Below are positions 12,012-23,294 of a DNA stretch of 64,000 nucleotides, in pieces. This DNA comes from Desmodus rotundus. Its lineage: Eukaryota > Chordata > Mammalia > Chiroptera > Phyllostomidae. The number at the start of each line of letters is the position of its first letter. Position 1 is the stretch's first letter. The stretch covers positions 97,553,705 through 97,617,704 of the forward strand of contig NC_071398.1 in NCBI RefSeq assembly GCF_022682495.2, given 5' to 3'. Under the pieces are notes generated by a model that searched no databases, was not told the origin of the DNA, and saw only the letters and a list, made by a program, of their open reading frames with translations. The translations under genes were made by a program, and so were the position numbers.

Positions 12012-12235
12012 GCCGAGTGATGCCATGAACAGAACACGAGCTTTGGGCTCAGACTTTCTTTCCAACCTTGGCTTTGTTTGTATGATGTGGGTGTAGCCTT
12101 TCCAAGCCTCTGATTGCTGGTTCGTAGCATGGGAACAAAATTATTTCCACGCAGTGACTCTTAAGGATTTCTGTGATTTATGAAAAAATGCCTTGCAGTC
12201 CGTAGACATATGATACACAGCAACTACTGTCGTTT
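12012..12235 (+). repeat. MIR SINE, plus strand, first copy
   Basis: MIR layout: ggctcagactttctttccaa, gtgtagcctttccaagcctc, tgattgctggttcgtagcat and a terminal segment near atacacagcaactactg. Strongly diverged, and read as MIR mainly from block order. Confidence 0.6.
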
Positions 12236-12237
12236 AA

Positions 12238-12352
12238 AGGCCACAGCTCCTTCAGAGCACACACCAAACCTCATGAATCTTTGTATTCTTTGCTGTGTTC
12301 AGCATGATGCCTGTCATATATCAGGTATAATAAATCTTCATCAAATGGTTGG
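12238..12352 (+). repeat. L2-like LINE 3' fragment, first copy
   Basis: The blocks agctccttcagagcacacac, tttgctgtgttcagcatgat and cctgtcatatatcaggtata follow the plus-strand L2 3' end. It directly abuts the MIR at 12012-12235. Confidence 0.5.
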
Positions 12353-12446
12353 CTAACCAGAAAGCTTGTTCAGTGCTCTTGCCCTCTGCACTAATTGCCA
12401 TCAGATGAAGCTTTTGCCTGATTTAAGTGGGGCTTCTTTTCCTCTT

Positions 12447-12470
12447 AAACAAACAAACAAACAAACAAAA
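12447..12470. repeat. (AAAC)n microsatellite, first copy
   Basis: About six AAAC units. A short frame overlapping it (12427-12609) reads lysine- and glutamine-rich repeats and is not a gene. Confidence 0.9.
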
Positions 12471-12589
12471 AGCAGCTGAGCACCAGCGTCAACCTCAGAG
12501 AACTACCATGGACATAAATCGGCTGTCTGGGGTGCTTGCCGATGAATGCTACATTCAGATCCCACCTAGACCTCTGGTTATACCTCTGG

Positions 12590-12780
12590 TTTTGGACTCA
12601 GTCCTATAGCTGTTTCCCAGCGCCATCGTGTCTGACAAGTCCCTTTAGGGAAGTTAGTTACCTCTTTGAACTTAATTTCCTCATTCATAAATAATGCCCT
12701 TAGCTGTTGATGGGAAGATGAAATGAGACAGCATATGTTTCGTGCCAGACATACAATGGGCAGGGCGAGATTCGAAACTG
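12590..12780 (+). repeat. MIR SINE, plus strand, first copy
   Basis: MIR order is visible: ttggactcagtcctatagct, aagttagttacctctttgaa, cttaatttcctcattcataa, gatgaaatgagacagcatat and gtgccagacatacaatggg. Confidence 0.75.
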
Positions 12781-12837
12781 AGTATATGACTCCGATGCTC
12801 AGGCTCCTTATATTACATGTAATTTCCAAAGGGTTTT

Positions 12838-12955
12838 AAGCTCCTTGAAGAAAAGAGCCATATCTTATTCAGAACCAGTTTGCTCATACCCTGGTGCCCT
12901 AGCATAGGCAGGGCAAAGAATAGTATGTAATCAGTACTCGGGAATCTGATTGCTT
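12838..12955 (+). repeat. L2-like LINE 3' fragment, first copy
   Basis: The blocks agctccttgaagaaaagagc, catatcttattcagaaccag and ccctggtgccctagcatagg match the plus-strand L2 3' layout. Confidence 0.6.
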
Positions 12956-13407
12956 CCAACTGTTAGCCATATTCTAAGGGAATCAAGAACATTTCTCCAG
13001 GAAGATGCGACTTTGGACATAAGGAACTATAATTAGTTTCTCCAAACAAGGAGTACCAAAGAAAAGGTCTCTGCCTTCTTAATACTCTTAGACTAGTTGT
13101 TCAGAAAAGAAACCATAGATATCCGATCTCTTCATTTTAATAAAGCTTTAGGCAAGTTAAACACTTAAGATGCTTTTAGATGTAAGTAACAGAAACCCCA
13201 AATCAAATGGACTTCAAGAGTAAGTACATTGAGTACGTTGGCTTACACACTTGGAAGTGTGTCAGAATTAGTTGCTCCAGCAGTTCAGTAAAGCAATCAA
13301 GGGTCCAGATTCTTTCTGTCTCTATGTTCTGATGACATTCTTGGCTTCATCATGGATGTAAGTTGTCCACTAGTAGAAAATACGTGACATGTTTTCTCAT
13401 TCACTTC

Positions 13408-13410
<3 letters not shown>

Positions 13411-13440
<30 letters not shown>
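13411..13440. repeat. (AG)15 microsatellite, first copy
   Basis: Thirty bases of perfect AG repeat. The same length is seen at 28349-28378 in the second copy. Confidence 0.98.
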
Positions 13441-13445
<5 letters not shown>

Positions 13446-13934
13446 ATGCCATTCCCAAGCGCTGAACATAATTTTTCTCTTCATAATGTTTCCAGTCCTT
13501 AAATAGTGATTGTCACTGATGGAATGCTAGGCACTGACAGCCTTGGGTTAGGGATTCTGGCAAAGGAAATGTTGTATGGCTGCGATTAGGGTCTTCAAAC
13601 ATCACTGCTTCCACAGAGGGGTGGGAGTGGAGTGGGCAAGGAATGATCGGATTCAGTTACCAAGTCCCCAGCAAAGATTATTCTGTCCATGGAAAGATGT
13701 AGAAGTTCGGTCTCAATTAATACAGTTGGGTCAATTAGTAGCTGACAAAAGAGTTATCTGGTTAACAAACTAGGGAGAGAGGTGACTTTTCACATAGTCC
13801 AGGAATCTTCCCTTCCTTTGCCCAGCCAGCCCAGATTGGAGTCGATGTTCCTCCATCCTGCTTTTTTATGTAAGCGTGTATCCTTTCACACACATACTGT
13901 TTATTAATTACCTGTTCAGTAGCTATCTTCCAAC

Positions 13935-14020
13935 CCAGCCATGAGGCTGCTGATAGCAGGAGCTGTGTCTCACCCACCGTCCCAGCCTCAGCACGTGGCA
14001 CAGAACTGGACTTGTAAAAA
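13935..14020 (+). repeat. L2-like LINE 3' fragment, first copy
   Basis: The blocks aggctgctgatagcaggagc and cagcctcagcacgtggcaca resemble the plus-strand L2 3' end. Short and diverged. Confidence 0.45.
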
Positions 14021-14049
14021 GGGAAAGGGAAGTCCATTCTCAAATCTTA

Positions 14050-15184
14050 GTGAGTGAGTAAGCAATGGATCGACATGTTGGGGAGGGAGATTTTAATTCC
14101 TCATATGCCTGAAAAGAAAACTCCCTAACAATACACGATTACATAAATGACTAACAGTCATCAATAACTTAAATAGAAAGAAGACGGGTGTTGGATTAAG
14201 ATACGTTTAAGGCCCTTTGATCCTGGAATCCCTGATTTCTGAGCTCTCTCATGGCAGTCACAGTGTACACTCCACGGCGGTGGCCCAGATGGCTTGAATA
14301 TAGTAATCAGGACATTCTGGGTGGCGGGAAGGTGCTAGAGTCAGCTATTTGGCTCGTGAAAATTGGAACCTTCTTTCCAGGACTGTGATCCCTACAAAGG
14401 GAGCACATTCCCCCTTGGTACCAGCCAGGAAGCCCATCCTTGGTGCTCAGTGGTTGTGGTCTGGTGTGGACTTGGCATCTTCTGTCTGCTTACGGCCAGA
14501 TGCCGAGTCAACAGGAAACACAGCTGCAGGGAGCTCATGAGCCCGTGCAGTGCCAGGGATGGGAAGGGATTTCTCTACAGCTTGAGCAGTCTTTGGCTCA
14601 GACGATTTTTGAGGATGAGAATAAACAAAAGCGGAAGTCAACATGGCAGGCACGCAGTATTTACCTAGAGCTGGGCGCTGAGCAGGTCCTCCGGTGCGGG
14701 GAGGATGCGTACCTGGAGACAAGGTTCTGGCCTCCAGTAAAGTCTGGAGTTTAGGTGGAACCTGCCGGAGCCATGTCAAAACACAGACATGTGTGCACGG
14801 GCATACACACACAGAACTTGAGAAATGTCCAAGACAATCCGAGACGGCGAAGGAGGGGACCAGACCGCAGGACATCAGGGGTGTACTGCCCACAGCATGA
14901 CCTTCCACTCAGCTGCCTCACCTGTTCTAACCTCTCAGTTTGCTTTCGATCCCAGCACTCTGCCCTACTAGAAATGACTTTCTTAAACTCCTCAACTCTC
15001 CTAAATATTCTATGTGAACTTAGCTTGCTGCCTGTCGAAGTCTTATTTTTAACACCTTTTTATCGGTACAGAAGTTGCGTATCACTCTTAATCCTACCAC
15101 TCAGAAACACTTCACATAATGGTATATCTTCCTTTATTTTTTCTATATGTATTCTTCCACAGATTTACAGGGTTTTCACCTGCT
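14050..15184. other. Non-coding stretch, unassigned
   Basis: Several overlapping frames of 100-153 codons lie here on both strands (the longest is minus 14447-14908). None shows a domain, and they overlap in four frames, as expected of GC-richer non-coding DNA. A CA/TG-rich patch lies near 14790-14815. Confidence 0.35.
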
Positions 15185-15375
15185 GTTCCTAGAACATGAC
15201 TTATTATGTACATGTGTAGAAAAAGCTGGAAGAATATAAATAAAACTGCTAATGTGGTTTTTCTCTGGGGAAGGAAGGGTGTTGGAATTTTTATTTAATT
15301 CTATGCACTGCTATGTCGTTACTGTTTTGAACAACAAAGAAGTATTTCGGTAAATTAGTAAAATTGCTAAGAGGA
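15185..15375 (+). mobile_element. Possible old L1 3'-end fragment, first copy
   Basis: The blocks aatgtggtttttctctgggg and gaaggaagggtgttggaatt, followed by ttttatttaattctatgcac, resemble the plus-strand 3' UTR of old L1 elements. Weak, by-eye assignment. Confidence 0.35.
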
Positions 15376-18307
15376 GAAAATGAAATCTCCACTCTGGGCA
15401 CAGTTGCTAACAAGAGCCCGTTTTCTCCCAGTGGCCCATGGCACTAGTCTGCACACCTGGGGGCATGACAAGAAATGAAAATATTCAATCTTGATCCTAA
15501 CCTTTCTGTCCCCCACCCAGGAAGAAATAAGGAAAGAAAAATGAGAAAGAGAGGCCTTGATTTTCTGCTAAGCCCCAAGGTGCTTAATAATCAAGAGAGC
15601 ACTCCAGGGACACTCCAAGTCAGGGAGGCATTAGGGCTTCTCAGAGGAAGGAATTGTGTGCGGAGAAAACAGAACTGCTGGGCACGAGGAGGCAGGGATT
15701 TAAGTCCCAGCTCTGCTGAAACCCAGATCTGCGAACCTGCCGGAGTCATGGCGTCTCTCCTGGCTTTGACTTCTACCTTATGAAAAAAGGCTACTCCTGG
15801 AATATTTAAATATTGCTGTACATACTGTATAAAGAGATTCCGTCAACAAAGGTAGAAGCAGAGAGTCAGTTGATGCTATAGCTTCCAGGGTGAGGAATGA
15901 GAAAGAATGTTTACAACCGAGAAAGGAGATATGTGATAGAGAAAGTACCCCTGGGTGGTGGTTGTGGCTGTTGTTTTGGAATTGGGGAAACAGAGAGACA
16001 ATGTGTCATTTAGTGGGAGGATGACTCAGATTTGGAAACATATATCTAAACCAGTGTCTATGGTTTAGATGTGTATTTACAAATTACTTATTCATGTATG
16101 TAGATCTATTCATATATCTACTTGTATATACACTGTAGATTATATATACTATAGATTATATAACATATAATTTATATTTACTTACTTTGTATATTACACA
16201 TGAAACATTTCTCAGTAGCTGAAGGAAATTCTTGTCTTCTAGTTCTCACAAAATCAATGCTTTCTAATTAGAGTTTCCCTGAGACTTTGCTTCTTATTTT
16301 TACTTTTATTAGCTAATTATTTTATGCATTCCATGGCAACCCTGTGCATTCATCAGAAGGGACTGGGTTATTTTGCAGTGACAACCCAACCTCAAAATCT
16401 TGATGATTTAATGTCATGAAAGTATATATTCAATGGCAACAAGCAGCCTTACCCAGAGAACAGACTGAGAGAGGCTGCATCTTGACCTTTGGAACCGCAA
16501 CTGCTGAGGCAGGAAAGGAGTGCATGGAAAATTCTGTCCTGGCTTTTAAAGCCTGGGAGTAACCCAGAGTTTTCCCTTCCTTCTCCGTGTGTGCTCCTCA
16601 GCCACACCTGACTTCCCTGAGGCTGGACAATGCAACTGTGCCTCATACCTGAAAGAGTGAGAAGTGGAAGAAACGGACACTGCTAATGACACCCACAACC
16701 TGGCTCTGTCCTCCTGATTGGATCCCAGACTTTCCCTGTTTTCGCCCTTTCCACCTGAGCTTCCTTGTGTAGGTCTTCCCTGTTTGTCTTAATTCAAATA
16801 TTTATGGCCTATAAACTCCCCGATCGCTCATGCCGCTCAGATGACATTGTATGTTGCCTATATTGTAGTCACTCTTGTGCCTTCAAACAACTGGTGCCTG
16901 CCCTTCTAAATGCACACCTCTTTTTCTTCACCCTATGAAGTTGGTCGCAGTAGCCAGTAAATGGCTTCAAAGAGAGCCAGGGACAAAATCTCACCCAAAG
17001 ATAAAAAACAGAGTGCCTGTTCTTTTTAGACTCCTATTCTTCGATAATATGTCTATTTCCCACCTGCCATGCCCACTCAGGATTTCCAAAAAAAAAATGT
17101 GGTGATGACAGCAAGTAATTCCAGATATTCTCTGCCACCAGCAGCCCAGCCGAAGTTGACTTCACCACATGGTTGCTAGCGATGGAGACACAGCAGCATT
17201 GGGGGTTTAATGCGAGCCTGGTGCACTAGTGAGCAAAAGGGACCATCTTGGGGGATAACAGCAGAGTTCCAACTCCAAAGACTCTAAAACTGTCCCAAAC
17301 AAAGGCACCGTTTTGAGTTTCCAGGTCAGGGACTACGATCCACATGTCATCTCATTATCAGAGTATTAGACTCGGATTTTTCTTTCTTGACTTCTCAGAG
17401 ATTTGTGTCTAAAGCCCCACAGACAGAACTGTGGCCTGGTTAAACAGTGATCCGAGTTATTGAAAGTAATGTCTCCTCCTAGTGAAATGATGGGTATCAG
17501 AGTTCAGCAGTCCCTAAAGGGCGAGTGAACACGCAAGGCTTGAAGGAGCAGTAGCACCAATGGCAGTCCTTGGGAAGCTTTGCGAGGACACGAGATCAGG
17601 TTTTAAAATAGAGACTCGTCCAAGAGCTGCAAGTGGAGACAGTCTTTCACTGTTTTTCAGGTGTCTTCCTTTTGCAGTCGGCCCTGCTCAGAGGAGGCAG
17701 GAATGAACCGTCCAATGGACAAAACTCTATCAGACTTGCTTCTTCCATCCAAGAGGTGGCGCCGTTGTCCTACAAATGGCTTCAGAACCCCAGGGCTAGG
17801 TTTTGTTTTTGTTTTAATCCCACCTATTGTTCCTGCAATTGGCAGCCCTGAGGAGCGCCAGTACTCCTTTTTCAGAAGCACTCTGTGTTTGAGAACACAT
17901 CTATGGCTGATGAGTCATTCGATTACAGAAGTTAGTAAAAGATAAACAATATCCAACGATCTTTTATTCATCTCTGGATGAAGTGAGTAGGAAATCTTTG
18001 TTTTAGCTCTATATTTCTCTCGGTGTCCAGTTTAACCATAACTCACTGTTCTCGGATTCACACATTAATTCACTAATACACAAATGGAAATGGCGTGTGA
18101 GTCGCATGCTTATTGTGCAAAGCTAGACAGGAAGGGAACTACCAAAAAAAAAAAAAAATATATATATCTTTACCAGCCAAGATTTTGGCAGTCTAATTAG
18201 CAGAATAAAATATGTTTAAATCCTGCTAGTAATAACCCAGGCAAAATGATTTATGTTGGGTATGAACAGTTAAGAATAAAAAAACTAATCTTTGGCTAGA
18301 ATTTCCG
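15376..18307. other. Long unique-looking non-coding stretch
   Basis: No gene recognised. It contains an AT-rich TATA/ATAT patch at about 16080-16190. The 17630-17945 part has three overlapping short frames that look like chance. The stretch 17880-17960 includes an AP-1-type TGAGTCA. No structural RNA seen. Its second copy is at 30314-33245. Confidence 0.3.
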
Positions 18308-18440
18308 GCCGACCAGGCTCTGCCCTAAGCGTTTCTTTGATTCTCGCAGCCATCCCGTGGACTAGGCGCTGTTATCATCCTCACTTCACTGAGAGGACCT
18401 AGTTGGTGGCTGGGTCACTGCAGGCAACTGGTGGCACGTG
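18308..18440 (-). repeat. MIR SINE fragment, minus strand, first copy
   Basis: The blocks aggctctgccctaagcgttt, ctcgcagccatcccgtggac and ggcgctgttatcatcctcac, then tggtggctgggtcactgcag, follow reverse-strand MIR. A second partial start (cctgtgccaagtgcccgtgc near 18468-18490) may be another MIR piece. Confidence 0.65.
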
Positions 18441-18799
18441 TGCCAACAGCTGATCCCAAGCACGTGCCCTGTGCCAAGTGCCCGTGCACGCCCTTTGCAT
18501 GCATTCTCTTAGTTAATTTCCAGGCTAACAGTTTGGATTCAGTGTCAACCATCATCTTTATGTTACTTTTCTTTCCTGTAGGAGTTTAAATTGCCTTTCT
18601 TAACAAAATATAAATGCATTCACCTCTTGACTCCTTGAACATAAGCATGGAGATTTTTGCAAACCTGGTTTTATTAATTTAACTTCAAACATGACTGAGC
18701 TCCAGACGCTAGTAATTTACTAAATGCCACGAGAGTGTGCATCTTTTCCCATAAAGTATGTAATTCGGCTTTTTACTGGAGATTAAAATATGTGTGTGT

Positions 18800-18873
18800 A
18801 ACACTATATATATACTATATATAGTATATACTATATAATAGTAGTTATATATACTACTATTACTATATATATA
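18800..18873. repeat. AT-rich palindromic tract, first copy
   Basis: Nested ACTATATATA / TATATAGT inverted repeats over about 70 bases, nearly all A and T. Such tracts can form cruciforms and are fragile to sequence. The second copy is at 33738-33811. Confidence 0.85.
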
Positions 18874-20179
18874 GTTAACTCTTCACTGCTTCCTCTTCAA
18901 AAAAAAAAACAACCAACAAACACTTTTTAGCTGTGGGAAGAGTGGCAAAATAACTAGTTAGAATTACTGAAATTATATCCATTTTGATTAACTGATATAC
19001 TACAAAGTCTTTATATATATGTATATGAGTGTACATATGTATCTCAAAAATGGCTAATCTTTTTGTATCCTTCAAGAAACAACAACAGCAAAAAAAAAAA
19101 ACCCACATAAACTTCAACAATCACTAACCTTTCAGTTCAAAAAATATATATATTTCCAGGGAACAGGGGGTAGGGTTGAGGGGAAATAGCAACAAAATAA
19201 AGGAGATCAATTTGGGCATGGTTGGATTTCTCATCACAGTGTAGGTTAGCAAGAACATGTAACTATAATGGTCTTATTTAGAAATTTGTCAAACCACTTA
19301 GCTCATTTTCTGAACTTACAAGTGTTTTTTTTCTCCTTGTTGGGGAATGGGATATTCTAGTTAAGCCAACATTCCGGTTAATACGCGCACGGACCTTATT
19401 AACAGTACAGCTGACTTTTGGTATCCTAATTAGCCATCTGGCCACTTCCCTTGCAGGCTGAAAAGATATTACTTTTAAAGGGAAGTGACTAAGTGTTATA
19501 AATATACATTTTACATTTCTACTAAAATGCTGGTAGAAACATCACTGGTATCCCTTATTGCAAATTAGACCTATAATAAATTGCTAGAATTCTGTAGTTT
19601 ATTTGTCTGAAATTAAATGAATACCTAAATGTTTGCCCAAACCTCAAATTAGAGTTCAGAGTGAAACTTCTCTTGTGATTTCCATGCTTATTCTTAAAGG
19701 GTTGAGTGATGACAATGCTTTTACAATCATATTTTGAAGAGTAAAGGAGAAAACCCTTTGCTATAATTTTAGACTCACACGGGGAAACATCCGCGGATTG
19801 GATTGCTTCAGATCTACTTTTGCATATTTGCGAAGCATCTCCGTAGGCTTAATTACTCCCCTTCCCAATCAGAGGGAACTACTTATCAGGTACAAGACAT
19901 AAAGCACGGCCTCGATGGGGCTCAACTTTCTCTGTTGTCTGGGAAAAAACCTCCTAAAACCAAATCAAGTTTTTTTCCATTCCACTAGGAATGTCTTCCA
20001 GAAGAGTTTCTAGATGTTTCCTAAAACAAATTACATATTCACGAGGCAGGACATAATGAGAAAGGGGAGATTTTGGGCGTGCTTTTCAACAATGGCCTTT
20101 TGAGAAAGTAGAAAGAAGGCCGATACCCCAAGTGGTAAGGGGCGGAGGATGCAGAAATTCTCACGTTGTTATGGGCTTT
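18874..20179. other. Repeat-poor non-coding stretch
   Basis: No gene found. Poly-A-like runs lie near 18899 and 19090. The segment 19370-19990 has no repeat I recognise and includes unusual CpG words (tacgcgcacgg, atccgcggattgg) plus TAATTA/ATTAG homeobox-type cores. It may be conserved non-coding DNA. Confidence 0.3.
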
Positions 20180-20480
20180 TGTACAGGGATGTGTGTACCA
20201 GGCTATTCAACACAATGCTGTTTATAGTAACTAAAAGTTCAAAATAACCCAGTGTTCATCCAGGGGAGATTAAGTGTGTTATATTTATCCACACAACAGA
20301 AAACAATCAGAGAAAGGTATTTATTAACATGGAGAATGTTCATGGCAATTGTTAAGGGACAAAAGGATTACCAGTGTTGCTGCCTTTGTTAGAAAGTAAT
20401 ATGAATTTATGTGTGTGGACATAATAAGCAGAAATTATCAAGAAAGCTACATACTAAAATGCTAACTATAGTTTTGTTTA
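20180..20480 (+). mobile_element. Old L1 3' region fragment, plus strand, first copy
   Basis: The passage atgctgtttatagtaactaa, ttcaaaataacccagtgttc, atccaggggagattaag and the later acatggagaatgttcatggc follow old L1 ORF2 C-terminal to 3' UTR sequence on the plus strand. Decayed. The second copy is at 35118-35418. Confidence 0.7.
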
Positions 20481-20740
20481 GATCCAATTACAGATTATTT
20501 TCTTCTTAATTATTTATTGTGCTTTTGGAATATACATGCATATATTTACATATATGCATGTGTTTATATATACACATATATACTCAGAAAAATAAAGTAA
20601 AGCTATTTTCATATTTACACACACATACAGAACAAACAAAACAAAACGAGCTCCTAAAAATAATAAGCATGTCCTGGTTACTGCAATGTCCAACCAATAG
20701 CGTTAACTCTTAATTTATTAATACCTGTTTGGAGTAACTG

Positions 20741-21100
20741 TTGTGTACAAGGCACTATGTAGTCTCCATCCCGCCATCTCTGCAACATCCTGCCTGTCAT
20801 CTCCTCCTCCCCCTCCCCCTCCTCTCAGTCCCTGTCCTCCCATCCCCTTTCTGTATTACCTTTCCTTCCCTCTCCTATTTCTTCCCCTTGGCTCATTTCA
20901 AATCCCAAGCCTGCCTCTGCCTCTCTTCCAAGGAACATACCAGCATGCTCCTCCTGCACCCCACCGCTCTCATTTCAAAGACAGGCTACCCCCACTCCCA
21001 TTTCCTCTCCTCCTGCTTCCCAAGCCTGTGCACCTCCATCCTTCTCCAACCTGGATTCTCCCTTTACCTCTCAACAGAAATTCATGGGGCAAAACCATTG
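20741..21100. other. Pyrimidine-rich tract, first copy
   Basis: Strong C/T bias on the plus strand with CCTCCCC runs near 20801-20822. Two frames (20741-21112 and 20743-21195) read proline/serine/leucine-rich strings because of this composition and are not recognised as protein. It may be a decayed repeat. Confidence 0.5.
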
Positions 21101-22329
21101 ATAAACTCCTAACTAAAAGTCTCCTTGTTTTTGTATTTTCTTCTGGTCTTTTCCCTTATGTGTACATAATTTCACTAACTATAGTGATAGCATAAAAACA
21201 ATGTATGTATTTTCCCTTTTTTAACAAAATACCATTGCTCTTGATACCTCCTCCCCTGCATATCCATCACTGTCTTTGGCCTGACATTGGGTGGTTTTCC
21301 TTGTGGTTCTGGACCTGGGATTTGGTGTATCGAGTATTCATTCAAGTCTTCCCTTTCCACTCACTGGCTGTGGAAACGAGCCAGTGAGATAACGTTCCTA
21401 TATCATAAGCAGGGGAGGACACCTCATTGCATGGGTTCTAACACTAAAAACAAAGTCTCTGGGGAGAAAAGAAGCAAAGTAATATTTTCAGAAGAATCCC
21501 TCTTGGAAGGCAGCCAGGCAGGCCAGGTCAGCTCTAGCCTTGGAGGCCAGCTCTGTGACTATTTTGGGATTTTCAAGAGGGAATGCCGCAGGGACACAGC
21601 ACAGCTGAATCAGAGGACGCCAAGAGTTTCATCAGCGAAGACTTCATCTTGACTTGTTTTGCAGAGGAAACAAAGGTGGGGAGGCCTTTGGCTCTCCCTA
21701 AGGGGTGTGTTAAATATTCAAAAATATTAATTTTGGAACAACTGTGCCTATGATTTTGAAAACAAGCTAGCTACGCCAGAGCTGTCATTGATTGGATTGG
21801 CAGAAAGTCCCTCCCAACCCCCTGAGGCCACCCCTTCCAGGTCCCCACAGCCCTACCCCAGAAAATCAAAATGACATGACACGCAGCCCAGGAAGTGCTC
21901 AGCCGGATGGACTGCCCCCACCTTGGGGCACCCCCAAATTTCCAACATGAACCACCATAAGTTAGCATTTGTGGGGAGCCCAGAATTTTTAATAATTACA
22001 GAGGAAATAAATCTTTGTTTGACTGTCTCAAAGCTCTCGGTACAAGTTCAGATGTCTCGCTCTCATCCCTGGAGACGGCCCTTCTGGAATACAGGGCCAA
22101 CCCCACACTACAGTGTGCTCGACAACTGTACGCACTTCAGTGTCCTCTGTTTCCTTCACCCCAAACGCCAGGTTTACTCCTGTGCCCAGTACTCCCTCAG
22201 CCACAGTTTTAACTTCAGAATCAATGCATGAACTTGAAAGAATGACTACCTGCTGGTGGAACTTGGTGGAACCAGGGCGGATTAGAAAGGGCGTCTAAAA
22301 GCAGCAGGTGTTTCCCTCATCCCTTAGAA

Positions 22330-22580
22330 CACAGAGATAGTCACTTGATCTGGCTTCTGGGTAAATTCCAAGAGTACACTTAAAATATTTTGGTTATCCA
22401 TGATAGGATTTATACACTTGTGGAATACTATTGCACAGGAAGAAAAAAAATCTGTTAGTGTTTTAAAGGTTGTTCCCCCCACCCGCCCCCCCAGTCCTGG
22501 CTGGTTGCCCTCAATATTATAAAAGAATATCAAATTTCCACAAATTGATTTGTAACTTCAAAAAATAGGAGGATAGACAG
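22330..22580 (+). mobile_element. Possible old L1 3' fragment left of the LTR, first copy
   Basis: The words cttgtggaatactattgcac near 22416-22437 resemble the old L1 3' region. A further L1-like 3' end lies at 23295-23440, so the LTR-like element between them may have inserted into this L1. Weak alone. Confidence 0.35.
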
Positions 22581-22649
22581 ATATATGATGTGAATCCTGA
22601 GGGAAAAAAGATACCTGCTAAGAAGAGCTCCTGGTGGCTAACTGGGCTC

Positions 22650-23290
22650 AATGTAAGGGAGGAAGGGGGGAGAGGGAGGGGAGAGGGAGGGAGGAGAAGA
22701 GGGAGGCCATTCTACACTAGGGCCTTTCAATGTACGCTGCACCTTGTGGAGAATGCACTGAACCACCCTTTTGCACAGTGCTTCTGCCATCTGAACCAGC
22801 CCCTATGAAGGAAGTCCTGGAGTTCTATTTCAACCAACAGGACTGAGGCTTTTCCCATCCAATCAGAGCTGTGCAGCTCTGACCAATCAGGGCGACTCTA
22901 TTCTGACCAATCAGAGGACTTCTGCTTATATAAGTCAGCTTCCCTGGGGCTTGGGAAGTGTGCTTTGGAAGCACACTTTTCACTGGTGCCTGGGAAAGGT
23001 GACCTACTGGCTGGAGCTGGAACACCAAAGATGTCTCCCTGGAGCAGAGTGGAACAGATGGGAGCAGACCTTTGAGGGGCGGACCATGGCAGAGCAGAGC
23101 TGCCCTGCTGAAGAGGGGCCCTCGCTGGCCCTGCTGGTTTCATGCAGCTATGCTGTAACTCTGCGGAACTGTTCCACAGCGGTGCTGTCTTCACAGACAC
23201 CCGTGTTACCTACCAGTGAGCTGTTCGCACTAAGTAAAGTTGCCTCCTTCAGCGCACCCCCAAAATTCCAAGAACTATCAGTTGACAGCA
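22650..23290 (+). mobile_element. LTR-like element (probable endogenous retrovirus solo LTR), first copy
   Basis: A promoter-like core is visible. Three CCAATCAG boxes start at 22859, 22883 and 22907, exactly 24 bases apart, followed by TATATAAG at 22927-22934. A perfect 8-base stem hairpin lies at 22956-22978. Candidate polyadenylation words are AGTAAA (23233-23238) and AATAAA (23290-23295). A purine-rich block sits at 22655-22705. This layout (CCAAT array, TATA, long leader, polyadenylation word) fits a retroviral LTR, probably class I. I see no gag, pol or env reading frame beside it, so a solo LTR is likely. I could not fix TG...CA ends or a target duplication, so the limits are approximate. 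A cellular promoter is the alternative. Confidence 0.6.
22859..22934 (+). promoter_or_regulatory. Three phased CCAAT boxes and TATA box, first copy
   Basis: CCAAT at 22859-22863, 22883-22887 and 22907-22911 lies within 24-base units that share CCAATCAG, and the first two units also share a CTGA end. TATATAAG follows 16 bases after the last CCAAT. CCAAT is the NF-Y site. Regular spacing of NF-Y sites just upstream of a TATA box is typical of LTR promoters. Transcription would start near 22955-22965, inside or beside the hairpin. Duplicated at 37797-37872. Confidence 0.8.
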
Positions 23291-23294
23291 ATAA

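Noticed and set aside
14447..14908. 153-codon minus-strand frame, the longest free of N
   Set aside because: It overlaps four other frames of 63-145 codons on the plus strand, has no recognisable domain, and reads through a CA/TG-rich patch.
17657..17810. Possible exon after a TTTTTCAG acceptor near 17655
   Set aside because: The donor side is poor, three frames overlap across it, and the reading shows no recognisable protein.
20741..21195. Proline/serine/leucine-rich frames of 123 and 150 codons
   Set aside because: They are produced by a pyrimidine-rich tract, with two overlapping frames giving similar low-complexity strings.
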